This document shows positions 10,351 through 20,624 of a stretch of 64,000 nt of DNA, piece by piece. The DNA comes from Orbaceae bacterium BiB. GTDB lineage: Bacteria; Pseudomonadota; Gammaproteobacteria; Enterobacterales; Orbaceae. Both the position numbers and the translations under genes were made by a program. Under the pieces are notes generated by a model. It worked only from the letters and a program-made list of their open reading frames with translations, searched no databases and was not told the DNA's origin. Every line of letters begins with the position of its first letter. The stretch's first letter is position 1. The stretch spans positions 310,001 through 374,000 of the forward strand of contig CP133958.1 in the NCBI GenBank assembly GCA_036251205.1, given 5' to 3'.

Positions 10351-12444
10351 ATGTATATTAGTTCTGATACTGTCATGTTTTGGCTAGTTATAGTTGGAGT
10401 AGTATTTCTAGTTATTATAGGCTTTTTTCTATTATTTAAAGCATTCTATATTAAAGTACCACAAGGTACTGCACTTATTGTTAACGACATGACATCAAAA
10501 CCTAAAGTGCACTTTACGGGAGCATTAGTTTATCCTGTCATTTACAAAAAAGAGTTTATGAAAATTTCATTGATTACTTTTGATGTTGAACGACGAGGTA
10601 AAGATGGTTTGATCTGTAAAGATAATTTACGTGCAGATATTTGTGTCGCTTTTTATTTACGTGTTAATGAAACTACTGAAGATGTGTTAAAGGTTGCTAA
10701 ATCAATCGGTGTTGATCGCGCTTCAGATCAACAAGCCGTCAGTTCATTATTTAGTGCGAAATTTTCGGAAGCATTAAAAACGGTTGGTAAGCAATTTGAA
10801 CTAGCGAAATTATTTGAAGATCGTATGGAGTTTCGCGAACGTATTATAGATGTAATTGGTAAAGATCTTAATGGTTATGCACTTGAAGATGTGGCTATTG
10901 ACTATTTAGAACAAACACCAATTAAATCACTAGATCCTGATAATATTTTTGACGCTGAAGGTATTAACAAAATCACCTCCATTACCGCTGTCCATAAAGA
11001 TGAAACGAATAAGCGAGAAAGAGATCTTGAGTTAGCTTTGAAGAAAAAAGATACCGAAACAATTGAAGCTAAATTAGAACTAGAGCGTCAACAAGCTGAT
11101 GCCGAAGCTCGACAAAAAAGAGAAATTGAAACTATCCGAGCCCGAGAACAAGCTGAAACCCTAAAAGTACAAGAAGAAGAGCGTTTAAAAGCAGAACAGG
11201 CACGTATTCAATCACAACAGGAGATTGATGTCAGAGAAGAAAATCGTTTACGTGAAGTTGAAGTTGCTCAGCAAAATCGTCTACGAGCAGTTGCAATTGA
11301 AGAAGAGCGTGTTGAACGAGCTCGATCAATTGAAATTGTAGCGAGAGAGCGGGAGGTAGAATTACAACGTATCGAAAAAGATAAAGCGCTTGAGGAAGAA
11401 AAGAAAATTATCGCAAATGTTATTCGTGAACGCGTTGCAGTAGAGAAAACAGTTGCAGTTGAAGAAGAACATATCAAAGAAGTGAGAGAAATATCTAAAG
11501 CAGATCGTGAAAAACAGACAACAGTAATTGCAGCTCAAGCGAAAGCAGAACAAGAGTTAGTAAAACAAGTTAAACAAGCTGAAGCTGATGAGCAATCGGC
11601 TAAACATCGAGCTGTAGAAATTAGTACAATGGCACAGGCTGAACTTGAAGCTGCGGCTAAACAATCTGAAGCTAAAAAACAATTAGCAGAAGGTGTTGAA
11701 GCCGAAGAAGCTGCGATCGGTTTAGCTGAAGCTAAAGTTCGTAAAGCACGCGCTGAAGCTGAGGAAAAAGAAGGTTTAATTCGTGCACATGTTACAGCTG
11801 AAAGTTTATTCGCCGAAGCTAAAGGTAATCAAGAGAAAGGGTTATCTGAAGCAAAAGTTATTGAAGCAAAAGCGGCTGCACTTGAAAAACAAGGTTTAAC
11901 CGAAGCAAAAGTATTAGAAGAGAAATTATCAGCGCAAGCTCGTGGTGATGAACGTATTGGTATTGCTCAGGCTACGGCAACGAAAGAGCAAGGTCTTGCG
12001 GAAGCTTTAGTGATTAGAGAACGTTTAACAGCCGAAGCTAATGGTTTAGTTGAAAAATTCCAGGCTATGGGCACGATGAATGAACAATCTAAAAACCATG
12101 AAGAGTTCCGTTTGGCATTGGAGAAAGGTTTTGAACAAGCGATGGCCGCAATTGCTGCGAATAAGGAAATTGCAAGAGAACAAGCAGATGTATTGGCTGC
12201 CGCATTTAGTAAAGCGAACATTGAAATCGTTGGCGGTAATGACAACTTCTTTAATAGCTTTTCTAAAGCAATTAGTGTTGGTAAAGCTGTTGAAGGAGCA
12301 GTAAATCAAAGTCCTGTACTACAATCAGCACTACAATCCGTATTGTCTCGTTTATCTGGTAATAAAGATATTGATGTCAAAGAGACATTAGCTAAAACAG
12401 ATTTAAAAGCATTAGCAAAACAATTCTTATCTAGTGATGAATAA
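10351..12444 (+). CDS. yqiK: flotillin-like SPFH protein YqiK
   Basis: A 697-residue protein with an N-terminal membrane segment (about 8-30), an SPFH/Band-7 domain (about 30-235), and a long Ala/Glu/Lys/Arg-rich coiled coil (about 220-590) with a repeated EAKV/AEAK pattern. The C-terminal part is less charged. E. coli YqiK is about 553 residues, so the coiled coil is longer here. Flotillins form membrane-associated scaffolds. It is preceded by its NfeD-type partner and followed by the giant AAA protein after 105 bp containing a hairpin. Confidence 0.9.
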   Translation: MYISSDTVMFWLVIVGVVFLVIIGFFLLFKAFYIKVPQGTALIVNDMTSKPKVHFTGALVYPVIYKKEFMKISLITFDVERRGKDGLICKDNLRADICVAFYLRVNETTEDVLKVAKSIGVDRASDQQAVSSLFSAKFSEALKTVGKQFELAKLFEDRMEFRERIIDVIGKDLNGYALEDVAIDYLEQTPIKSLDPDNIFDAEGINKITSITAVHKDETNKRERDLELALKKKDTETIEAKLELERQQADAEARQKREIETIRAREQAETLKVQEEERLKAEQARIQSQQEIDVREENRLREVEVAQQNRLRAVAIEEERVERARSIEIVAREREVELQRIEKDKALEEEKKIIANVIRERVAVEKTVAVEEEHIKEVREISKADREKQTTVIAAQAKAEQELVKQVKQAEADEQSAKHRAVEISTMAQAELEAAAKQSEAKKQLAEGVEAEEAAIGLAEAKVRKARAEAEEKEGLIRAHVTAESLFAEAKGNQEKGLSEAKVIEAKAAALEKQGLTEAKVLEEKLSAQARGDERIGIAQATATKEQGLAEALVIRERLTAEANGLVEKFQAMGTMNEQSKNHEEFRLALEKGFEQAMAAIAANKEIAREQADVLAAAFSKANIEIVGGNDNFFNSFSKAISVGKAVEGAVNQSPVLQSALQSVLSRLSGNKDIDVKETLAKTDLKALAKQFLSSDE

Positions 12445-12481
12445 ATCTTTTGGTTAAACAGTACGACTGTTCACTTAATCT

Positions 12482-12517
12482 ATTTACAGTAAGTCAGTGT
12501 ATCGACTTACTGTAAAT
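12482..12517 (+). other. 14-bp hairpin between yqiK and the AAA gene
   Basis: ATTTACAGTAAGTC (12482-12495) and GACTTACTGTAAAT (12504-12517) form a perfect stem with an 8-nt loop. There is no T run on the + strand, so complete termination is doubtful. It may lower expression of the last gene or protect the upstream transcript's 3' end. Confidence 0.55.
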
Positions 12518-12549
12518 AATTTGCTGCATAAAATATCAATGAGTTCAGT

Positions 12550-15500
12550 ATGACAGAAAAACAAAAAATCCAACAAGACAAACATGCCCAACAACAAAAC
12601 TCTTTAGATAATGCTGTTGCTGAAGGCGGTGCTTATGAAATTTTACGTAAACGTTTAGCTGTTCTTGGGCAAGAACTTCATCAAAAGACAGAAACACTGA
12701 ATGTACAGCGCTTATCTGAATTTGGTAAGAGCGATATGTCAATTATTGGTCGTATCCGCATTCGTACCGAGAATAACTGTATTGCTCGTGATATTGTACG
12801 CTTTGGTGATTGGTTATTGTTTGGTTATAACGTTTTTTTAGGTTTAAAGAAAGAGACCAAGATTGACGATGTCTTTTCACTCTATCAGCTCGTTGAACGG
12901 GATGGTAGCTATGAAGCTGAACCAGTTGATTTAGACGGTACATTTCTAGATATTGAACGTTTTGTGCAAGATTTTAGTGAACTTTATACCTATTATAAAA
13001 ATGCACAATTATTACAGCTAGTTGAGCGAGATGGTAAACTGCTTGCTAGCTTCCAAATTGGAGATCGAGTTAGTGACATTCGAGTATTTCGCTGGTCAAT
13101 CTCTAGTGATAAAAAGACGATAACGTATATTGATAATCGCGGTGAAAGAGATATCGCTCTACCACCCGCTTATGATTTCGAATGGAAAGAGACGACACGA
13201 GAGGATATTGTTAACGGTCGTTTTCCTCATGTTAATATTTTAGATACTATATTTGTTGAGACAATTGGTGGAGATCTAACCATCAAATGTGAAAATAATA
13301 CTAATGATGGTCTAGGAATTTATCGCGAAGATGTGATTGATAAAAACCAGTCCATTAATGACGCTAAAATTGAGTATGCTCAAGTCGGTACCTTAATTTT
13401 ACTGAAAATATTGCCTTACCGAGAAGAGAGTTATCGTTATCTTGTTTACAATATGTTGACGCAAAAAGTACAACGTATTGATGCCATTGGACAGGCTTGT
13501 ATTCAGTTACCAGAAGATCACGGAATCATTTTTCCAGGTGGATATTACTTACAAAATGGTGAGTATAAGACCTTTGAACAATCAATGAATGGTATGCGTT
13601 TTAGACGAATCCGTCGTTCTCCAAATGGTGAAGATGTTATTTATATTTTTTATGAGCCAGCTTCCGGACGATTAGCATTATTTAATTACAATATGATTGA
13701 ACGAAAATTAAATAATCCTATTTTAGGTCATGGATATGCTGTATTTGAAGATGGTCGTATGGTGGTATTTGAAGGTGAAAATAATGAGCCAACGCGTGTC
13801 CACCCTATGCAGATTTGGCAAACTCCTTTTTACAGCGATGAGTTTGCAGCGTTACAGCCAGCAAATAATAGTTTTTTAGGTAAGATTGGTAATGCTGAGT
13901 TAGTAAGGGGCATTTCTGATCTCTATTTTATCTGCCGAGAAATCGATAATCAAAGTGTCTCCTCTCAGCTTTATAGTAAACTGAGTGAAGACTCAAAACG
14001 GTTATTTGATAGTTATTTTTGGTTAAGTGATCAAAAGCATTTATCTTTTATTGATGTTCTGCGAGGTATTACTCAAACCAGTGAGTTAGTACTTGATGAA
14101 TATGAAAAAGTTGAAAGTATTCGTCGTCAATCAGCGAGTGCAATGCGTGAGGCAATCTCAACTCAACAAGAGTTGTTGGCTAAACTATATCCTGATAGCT
14201 GGCAAGAGACACAAGAATTTATTGATGCACTTAATGCGATAAACCTACAATTAGGCCAACTTGTTACGTTAAGAAGTTATCGTTATATTGATTTAAGTCA
14301 GATTGATGTAATGGAAAAAGAGTTGAAGGAGCGTCAGTTAGTCGTTTCTTCAGCAACTGCTAAATTTTTAGCTAGTGATAAAGCACTCCATCCATTTATT
14401 ATAAAAATAGATAATATTGAAAAGCAGTTAACATCGGTGACTGTTGCTGTACAGTTAAATGAGTCACTTAAAATAACAGAACAGATGTCTGCTGATTTAG
14501 ATATGTTATCGCAATTGATTGCATCACTAAAATTTGAAGATATTACATTACAAACAAAAATAGTTGAATCAATTGCCGAAGTCTATGCCAAACTAAATCA
14601 AACCAAAGCTAGGATTAGCCAAAAACGTAAGTCACTAACTAATGTTGAAATGGTGGCTCAATTTGGCGCTCAATTTAAATTATTTAGTCAGAGTATCGCT
14701 AGTGCTTTAAGTTTAGCGACAACACCTGAGAAATGTGATGATGAATTAGCTCGTTTATCGGTTCAGTTAGAAGAGTTAGAGAATCAATTTAATGAAAATG
14801 AGACATTCTTAAATGATATTCTGGCAAAAAGAGAAGAGATTCTCGAAACATTCGAAACTCATAAGCAATTATTACTAGAAGAGCGAGCTAAAAGAACACA
14901 AGCATTAGTTACGGCTGCGGGGCGTATTTTAGATAGCATACCAAGACGAACAGCTAAATTTTCTAATCAGACTGAACTTAATGCATTTTTTGTTGCTGAT
15001 CCATTAGCATTGAAGATCAAAGACTTAACGGAAAAATTGCGTGAATTATCTGATAATGTTAAGGCAGATGATATTGAATCTCGTTTTAAAAGTGCTCGAG
15101 ATCAATCTATTCGTACTTTACGTGATAAATCAGAAATTTTTGAGTCAGGCGGTAATATTATTAAGCTTGGTCCTCGTCACCGTTTTAGCGTGAATACACA
15201 AGAACTTGATTTAACTATTGTTCCTAAAGATGACCATCTCTATTTACAACTTACAGGGACTGATTATCAAGAGCAGATTAATAATTCTCGATTAGAAAGT
15301 TATAAGCCTTTTTGGACAATTTCCATCGAATCTGAATCATCGACAGTTTATCGGGCTGAATATTTGGCTTATTCTTTAATCGTATCAAGCTTAAAGAACA
15401 GTGATGGTTTGAAATATGCTGATTTAGCAACGCAAATTAATCAACCTGATGTGTTAACTAAAACTGTACGAGATTATGCTGCATTACGTTATCGTGAAGG

Positions 15501-17508
15501 TTATGAAAAGGGGATACATGATCATGATGCGACTAAGATTATAAGTAAATTAATTCCGCTTGGTGAAAGTGCCGGTTTACTGCGTTATAACCCATTAGCA
15601 CGTAGCTTGGCAACGCTTTATTGGCAATATAACCAACATAACGAACTTGTCATGTTGTGGTCACAACGTGCTAAAACTTGTATGGATATCTATGAGTTAT
15701 TCGGTCATGATGAAGGATTACAAAATCTACGTGATGAGATGATAGCCGCATTTACTCATTTTCTACATGATAATCCAATTGAACATAAAGAGTATCATTT
15801 AAGACAAGCCGCAGAGTTTTTAAGTTATACTTTAGCTAAAGCACCTCGAGAATTTATTTTTAGTAAATATGGTAAACGCTTATTTGAGGGACTAAAAAGC
15901 CATCTTGAGAATAACCATATGTGGAGTAATTTTAATCAATCTCAGTTAAGCTTAGAAAAGCGTTTTGCCGATCGCTGGTTATTAATTGAAAATTGGTTAA
16001 AAGGGTTCTGTTCATTACCTCAAAATCAACAGATTATCGCTTATATCCCTGAAGCAATAATTTTATTTATGCTTGAACAAGAGGATGATAAAGCTATTCA
16101 TATTAGTGAAATTGATTTAGAAATTACAGTAACTGATCTATTGGGCGAACATCCAATGATTAAACAAGGTTCACTGACTATTAATCTAGATGATTTCTTT
16201 AGTCGAATGCGTCGCCAATCTCGTGTTATTATTCCTGAATATCAGCGTTATCAGGCATTGCGTCAAGATATATTAAATGAACAACGTCAATCTTTACATC
16301 TTAATGAATTTAAAGCAAAACCACTTAGCTCATTTGTACGTAACAAGCTAATTAATGATGTTTATTTACCGATTATTGGTGATAATTTAGCGAAGCAGAT
16401 GGGAACGGTTGGTGAAAATAGACGAACCGACTTAATGGGATTGTTACTACTTATTTCACCACCAGGTTATGGTAAAACGACATTAATGGAGTATATCGCT
16501 AATCGTCTCGGATTAATTTTTATGAAGATTAACGGTCCAGCTTTAGGCCATAGTGTATTATCCTTAGATCCAGAGCAAGCACCCAATGCAACAGCAAGGC
16601 AAGAGCTGGAAAAGCTTAATCTCGCACTTGAAATGGGCAATAATGTAATGTTGTACATTGACGATATTCAGCATACAAATCCTGAATTTTTACAAAAATT
16701 TATTTCGTTATGTGATGGTTCCCGACGTATTGAAGGCGTTTGGAAAAATAATACTAAAACTTATGATCTGAGAGGAAAAAAATTCTGTGTCATTATGTCT
16801 GGAAATCCTTATACAGAATCGGGTGAAGTGTTTAAAATTCCTGATATGTTGGCGAACCGAGCTGATATCTATAATTTGGGTGAAGTGCTTGGCGGTATGG
16901 AAGATGTTTTTGTATCAAGTTATATTGAAAACTGTTTAACATCAAATCCTGTATTAGCACCATTAGCATTACGTGATCTGAAAGATTTATATCAGTTTAT
17001 GGATAATGCACAAGGTAAGCCATTAAATACTAATGAGTTAAGTTATGCATATAGTCAAACCGAGATTAGTGAGATTACTGCTGTATTAAAACACTTATTT
17101 AAGGTTAGAGAGATCGTATTTAAGGTTAATCAGCAATATATTATTAGTGCGGCTCAATCTGATAAATATCGTCAAGAACCTCCGTTTAAATTGCAAGGTA
17201 GTTATCGTAATATGAATAAATTAGCTGAAAAAGTTTCAGCTATTATGAATGAACAAGAACTTAATCAAATTATTGATGACCATTATCTTGGTGAGGCACA
17301 ATTATTAACGACCGGTGCGGAAGAGAATTTACTTAAACTTGCCGAGCTGCGTCAGGTTATGACTCACGAACAAGAGTCTCGCTGGCTGCAAATTAAGAAA
17401 GATTTTATTCGTAATAAAGCACTCGGTGGAGGAGATATTGATACCGGTTCAAGAATTGTCACTCAATTAGCTGATCTCGTACAAAGTGTACAATCACTTA
17501 AGCACTAA
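12550..17508 (+). CDS. giant AAA ATPase (DUF3686-type, annotated elsewhere as 'DNA repair ATPase')
   Basis: A 1652-residue cytoplasmic protein without signal peptide or membrane span. Roughly residues 30-480 form a beta-rich region with repeated 'value-print' segments (RWSISSDKKTITYID; RRIRRSPNGEDVIYIFY), consistent with the DUF3686 type. Residues about 500-860 are coiled coil. A single AAA module lies at the C-terminus: Walker A SPPGYGKTT (about 1302-1310) and Walker B MLYIDDIQ (about 1366-1373). Automated annotation commonly calls this family a DNA repair ATPase; I know of no direct proof. The position behind PspA and flotillin genes argues for a membrane-stress or remodelling role, which is inference. 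Transcription ends at the hairpin at 17515-17544. Confidence 0.8.
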   Translation: MTEKQKIQQDKHAQQQNSLDNAVAEGGAYEILRKRLAVLGQELHQKTETLNVQRLSEFGKSDMSIIGRIRIRTENNCIARDIVRFGDWLLFGYNVFLGLKKETKIDDVFSLYQLVERDGSYEAEPVDLDGTFLDIERFVQDFSELYTYYKNAQLLQLVERDGKLLASFQIGDRVSDIRVFRWSISSDKKTITYIDNRGERDIALPPAYDFEWKETTREDIVNGRFPHVNILDTIFVETIGGDLTIKCENNTNDGLGIYREDVIDKNQSINDAKIEYAQVGTLILLKILPYREESYRYLVYNMLTQKVQRIDAIGQACIQLPEDHGIIFPGGYYLQNGEYKTFEQSMNGMRFRRIRRSPNGEDVIYIFYEPASGRLALFNYNMIERKLNNPILGHGYAVFEDGRMVVFEGENNEPTRVHPMQIWQTPFYSDEFAALQPANNSFLGKIGNAELVRGISDLYFICREIDNQSVSSQLYSKLSEDSKRLFDSYFWLSDQKHLSFIDVLRGITQTSELVLDEYEKVESIRRQSASAMREAISTQQELLAKLYPDSWQETQEFIDALNAINLQLGQLVTLRSYRYIDLSQIDVMEKELKERQLVVSSATAKFLASDKALHPFIIKIDNIEKQLTSVTVAVQLNESLKITEQMSADLDMLSQLIASLKFEDITLQTKIVESIAEVYAKLNQTKARISQKRKSLTNVEMVAQFGAQFKLFSQSIASALSLATTPEKCDDELARLSVQLEELENQFNENETFLNDILAKREEILETFETHKQLLLEERAKRTQALVTAAGRILDSIPRRTAKFSNQTELNAFFVADPLALKIKDLTEKLRELSDNVKADDIESRFKSARDQSIRTLRDKSEIFESGGNIIKLGPRHRFSVNTQELDLTIVPKDDHLYLQLTGTDYQEQINNSRLESYKPFWTISIESESSTVYRAEYLAYSLIVSSLKNSDGLKYADLATQINQPDVLTKTVRDYAALRYREGYEKGIHDHDATKIISKLIPLGESAGLLRYNPLARSLATLYWQYNQHNELVMLWSQRAKTCMDIYELFGHDEGLQNLRDEMIAAFTHFLHDNPIEHKEYHLRQAAEFLSYTLAKAPREFIFSKYGKRLFEGLKSHLENNHMWSNFNQSQLSLEKRFADRWLLIENWLKGFCSLPQNQQIIAYIPEAIILFMLEQEDDKAIHISEIDLEITVTDLLGEHPMIKQGSLTINLDDFFSRMRRQSRVIIPEYQRYQALRQDILNEQRQSLHLNEFKAKPLSSFVRNKLINDVYLPIIGDNLAKQMGTVGENRRTDLMGLLLLISPPGYGKTTLMEYIANRLGLIFMKINGPALGHSVLSLDPEQAPNATARQELEKLNLALEMGNNVMLYIDDIQHTNPEFLQKFISLCDGSRRIEGVWKNNTKTYDLRGKKFCVIMSGNPYTESGEVFKIPDMLANRADIYNLGEVLGGMEDVFVSSYIENCLTSNPVLAPLALRDLKDLYQFMDNAQGKPLNTNELSYAYSQTEISEITAVLKHLFKVREIVFKVNQQYIISAAQSDKYRQEPPFKLQGSYRNMNKLAEKVSAIMNEQELNQIIDDHYLGEAQLLTTGAEENLLKLAELRQVMTHEQESRWLQIKKDFIRNKALGGGDIDTGSRIVTQLADLVQSVQSLKH

Positions 17509-17514
17509 ACTTTT

Positions 17515-17544
17515 AATTGATACCTCTAATAAGAGGTATCAATT
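17515..17544. terminator. bidirectional terminator between convergent genes
   Basis: AATTGATACCTCT (17515-17527) pairs perfectly with AGAGGTATCAATT (17532-17544) around AATA. It lies between the end of the AAA gene and the end of the MFS gene on the opposite strand, so it can serve both. Confidence 0.8.
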
Positions 17545-17550
17545 AATGCA

Positions 17551-18741
17551 TTAATCAATGTTATATATCTCTTTCTTATTTGTTCGATACAAGATAATAC
17601 TGATGGATAATGCGAGCAATAGAACTATTATTAGCATAAACCAACCAGCATAAAAGCCAAATGGTAGTAGCTGTACTAATCCAAATAATATCGGTCCAAA
17701 GGTAAATCCAACATAAAAACCGCTTGATAACAGTCCTGAGGAGTTTACTGGCTGACCAAAACGGTTATCTTTTAATAACATACTAATCGCAATTACGTTA
17801 CATACTACGGCAGTTGTACCCATACCCAGAGCTGCAACCCAGATTGGCCAGAGACGTTGAGGATTAGCAAACATTAGGATAACAAATACAATAATAGTAG
17901 CTGAGATCAATAAGGGAAGTAGTAAAGTTTTATCTTTTATTCTATTTGTTGCTGTAGTGAAACAGACTCTTGATATTATTCCCATCAAACTATATAAACT
18001 AATCAATAACCCGATATGTAATGGCGATATTCCTAATGATATTGCAAATAACCCTAAATAAGTTACAAATGAAGCAACCGCGACTCCCACACATGATTGA
18101 GTTAACATAAGTAATGTAAGTAATTTATTCGGCTTTATAAATTCTAATGTTAATGGTGTGGATGAATCGTTAGATAATGCCATTTTTGGAGCCAATATCA
18201 TCAAAATAAAAAGTATCGGTAATAATAAGGTAAATGTAAATTGCCACTCATATTTCTGTAATATGAAGGGAATAAATAAGCCAGCAAATAGAGCTAGAAG
18301 CTGTATTCCTGATTGTTTAATCCCAATAATAATTGATTTAAAACGATCATCTACTCGCTGAGCAATCATTAAATTTGTAATAGGGTTTGCTAATGATTGA
18401 CTAATACCACAGAATAATAGAGCAACTATCATGCCATAAAAACTTCTAAAAATAATTAATAGTGAAAATGAAATAAATACACAACTAAATAATACAATCA
18501 AACTTTTTTTAGCACCCAAATATTTAACAATATTACCTGCCCATAATGATAGTATAGCGGCACAGGCAAAAGTACCCATAGTCAGCAAACCAATAATACT
18601 TTTATCAATGGCAAATTCTTGAATGAGTGTTGGAGCTAATACACCGATCGCATAGAAAATAAATGTCGGAAAACCCATTGTTAATGTGAGTATCGTTGTA
18701 TAAGCCACATAGCTTTTAATATTATTATTTAAAAGTTTCAT
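17551..18741 (-). CDS. MFS transporter
   Basis: A 396-residue protein with about twelve hydrophobic segments and the major-facilitator layout: two six-helix halves joined near residues 190-205, and a basic loop after helix 2 (GNIVKYLGAKK). Twelve-helix MFS carriers of this length move small molecules by proton coupling; the substrate cannot be read from the sequence. It is divergent from frc across a 374-bp regulatory region, so it could be a carrier for the frc/yfdX function or an unrelated exporter. Confidence 0.8.
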   Translation of the reverse strand: MKLLNNNIKSYVAYTTILTLTMGFPTFIFYAIGVLAPTLIQEFAIDKSIIGLLTMGTFACAAILSLWAGNIVKYLGAKKSLIVLFSCVFISFSLLIIFRSFYGMIVALLFCGISQSLANPITNLMIAQRVDDRFKSIIIGIKQSGIQLLALFAGLFIPFILQKYEWQFTFTLLLPILFILMILAPKMALSNDSSTPLTLEFIKPNKLLTLLMLTQSCVGVAVASFVTYLGLFAISLGISPLHIGLLISLYSLMGIISRVCFTTATNRIKDKTLLLPLLISATIIVFVILMFANPQRLWPIWVAALGMGTTAVVCNVIAISMLLKDNRFGQPVNSSGLLSSGFYVGFTFGPILFGLVQLLPFGFYAGWFMLIIVLLLALSISIILYRTNKKEIYNID

Positions 18742-19115
18742 TATTCTTGCTCTTAAAAAAGGAATATTATAATGATTCTCTTTTAGATATGTCTGATAAG
18801 AAATGTGAAAGGTTTAATAATATGATCGAAAGTTTATTATAGATTGATATAATTGATTGTGACACCGTCACTTTATTGTTAAACTTTTTTGTACCGATAT
18901 ATAAGCTATCTTAGCTAAGATAATAATCATCTCTATTTGTGCTTTTACTAATGAAAATATTCTGTAATTGTCGCTTTTCTTTATTTTCCTAGATTAGTTG
19001 AAGTGCTATAACAACTAATTAGTATTAAAATGATACCTTAATAGATCTATCTAATTAATGTCGTTGTCAAAATATGATCTATTTTATTAAGAATTGACTT
19101 CATATAGGAGCTTCC
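18742..19115. promoter_or_regulatory. divergent intergenic region MFS/frc with palindromes
   Basis: No gene is seen in these 374 bp. They contain a perfect 16-bp palindrome, TATCTTAGCTAAGATA, at 18907-18922 and a smaller inverted repeat GTGAC-ACC-GTCAC at 18859-18871, both suitable as dimeric repressor or activator sites. The frc ribosome site (AGGAG) lies at about 19107-19111. No regulator gene is adjacent. Confidence 0.55.
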
Positions 19116-20369
19116 ATGATTTTACCATTACAAGGAATACGTGTTCTAGACTTTACTGGTGTACAATCCGGTCCATCGTGTACTCAAATGCTTGCTTGGT
19201 TTGGCGCTGATGTTATTAAGATTGAAAGACCTGGTTTTGGCGATGTGACTCGTCATCAATTGAGAGATATTCCAAACATTGATGCACTTTATTTTACCAT
19301 GTTAAATAGTAATAAACGTTCACTTGAACTTAATACTAAAACAGCTGAGGGTAAGGCTGTAATGGAAAAATTAATTCAAGGTGCTGATATTTTAGTTGAG
19401 AATTTTCACCCAGAGGCAATGGATCATATGGGATTTACCTGGAAACATTTACAGCAATTAAATCCTCGGTTGATTTTTGGCTCAATTAAAGGATTTAATG
19501 ACAATTCACCTTATACTAATGTTAAGGCTTACGAAAATGTTGCGCAAGCCGCTGGTGGGGCATTATCCACTACCGGATTTTGGGACGGTCCTCCGACCGT
19601 AAGTGCTGCAGCACTTGGTGATAGTAATACCGGAATGCACTTGCTTATTGGATTACTTGCCGCATTATTACAGCGAGATAAAACGGGCCAAGGACAGAAA
19701 GTAACGATGTCGATGCAAGATGCTGTATTAAATTTATGTCGAGTTAAGCTTCGCGATCAACAACGTTTAGAAAAAATTGGTTATTTATCTGAGTACCCAC
19801 AATATCATCCAGGTGAATCGTTTGGTGATACTGTGCCAAGAGCGGGTAATGCCAGTGGTGGAGGACAACCTGGTTGGTTATTGAAATGTAAAAATTGGCA
19901 GACTGATCCTAATGCTTATCTCTATTTTACACTGCAAGATCATAATTGGAGTCAGGTCTGTAAAGCAATTAATAAACCTCAATGGGTAGATGATCCTAAC
20001 TTTAATTCAGTTGAAGCAAGGCAACCCCATATTCTGAGTATTTTTGCTGAAATTGAAAAATTTACCATAACACAAGATAAATATGCTGCTATGAAATATT
20101 TTGATCAGTTTGAGATTCCTTGTGGTCCTGTTTTAAGTATGAAAGAGATAGCCGAAGAGCCATCGTTAAGACAGAGTGGTTCAATTGTTGAAGTGCAACA
20201 AAAAGAGCGAGGGACATACTTAACCGTGGGTTGCCCAATGAAGTTTTCAGCATTTACTCCTGATATTAAAGGTGCACCTTTATTAGGGGAACATACTGAG
20301 CAAATTTTACAAGAGCTTGGTTATTCTGATAAAGATATCGCTCAAATGCGAACGAATGGCGCTATTTAG
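19116..20369 (+). CDS. frc: formyl-CoA:oxalate CoA-transferase
   Basis: A 417-residue CaiB/BaiF family III CoA-transferase, one residue longer than E. coli Frc and close to it throughout ([26 protein letters not shown] at the N-terminus). The catalytic aspartate is D169 in [11 protein letters not shown]. Frc moves CoA from formyl-CoA to oxalate; the oxalyl-CoA is then decarboxylated by Oxc, consuming a proton and supporting acid tolerance. No oxc gene lies in this window, unlike the E. coli frc-oxc order. The next gene, yfdX, is also an frc neighbour in E. coli, where EvgA controls both. Functional pairing requires an oxc elsewhere, or a different acceptor acid. Confidence 0.92.
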   Translation: MILPLQGIRVLDFTGVQSGPSCTQMLAWFGADVIKIERPGFGDVTRHQLRDIPNIDALYFTMLNSNKRSLELNTKTAEGKAVMEKLIQGADILVENFHPEAMDHMGFTWKHLQQLNPRLIFGSIKGFNDNSPYTNVKAYENVAQAAGGALSTTGFWDGPPTVSAAALGDSNTGMHLLIGLLAALLQRDKTGQGQKVTMSMQDAVLNLCRVKLRDQQRLEKIGYLSEYPQYHPGESFGDTVPRAGNASGGGQPGWLLKCKNWQTDPNAYLYFTLQDHNWSQVCKAINKPQWVDDPNFNSVEARQPHILSIFAEIEKFTITQDKYAAMKYFDQFEIPCGPVLSMKEIAEEPSLRQSGSIVEVQQKERGTYLTVGCPMKFSAFTPDIKGAPLLGEHTEQILQELGYSDKDIAQMRTNGAI

Positions 20370-20624
20370 TTAGTGCCCCTCATTTATATATTATGCGCTT
20401 TATAAAGTAATTAAATATAATGGTAATAATAGATTTATATAATATAGCTAATATTTTTGTTAACTATATGTATATATTTCGCTATTAAAGTTTCTAATTG
20501 TTTTCTTTTTTTAAAAAAATAGTAAGGCTGTTGACGTGTTTTTTTATTTCGTGTAATTTTTAAAAACAAATAAATATTTTTTAATTTAAATAATTAAAAT
20601 GAATTTTAAAAAAGAGGATGTTTT

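Noticed and set aside
11268-12309. Antisense and shadow frames over the yqiK coiled coil
   Set aside because: Low-complexity Ala/Glu coding on the sense strand produces long open frames on the other strand; no start signals.
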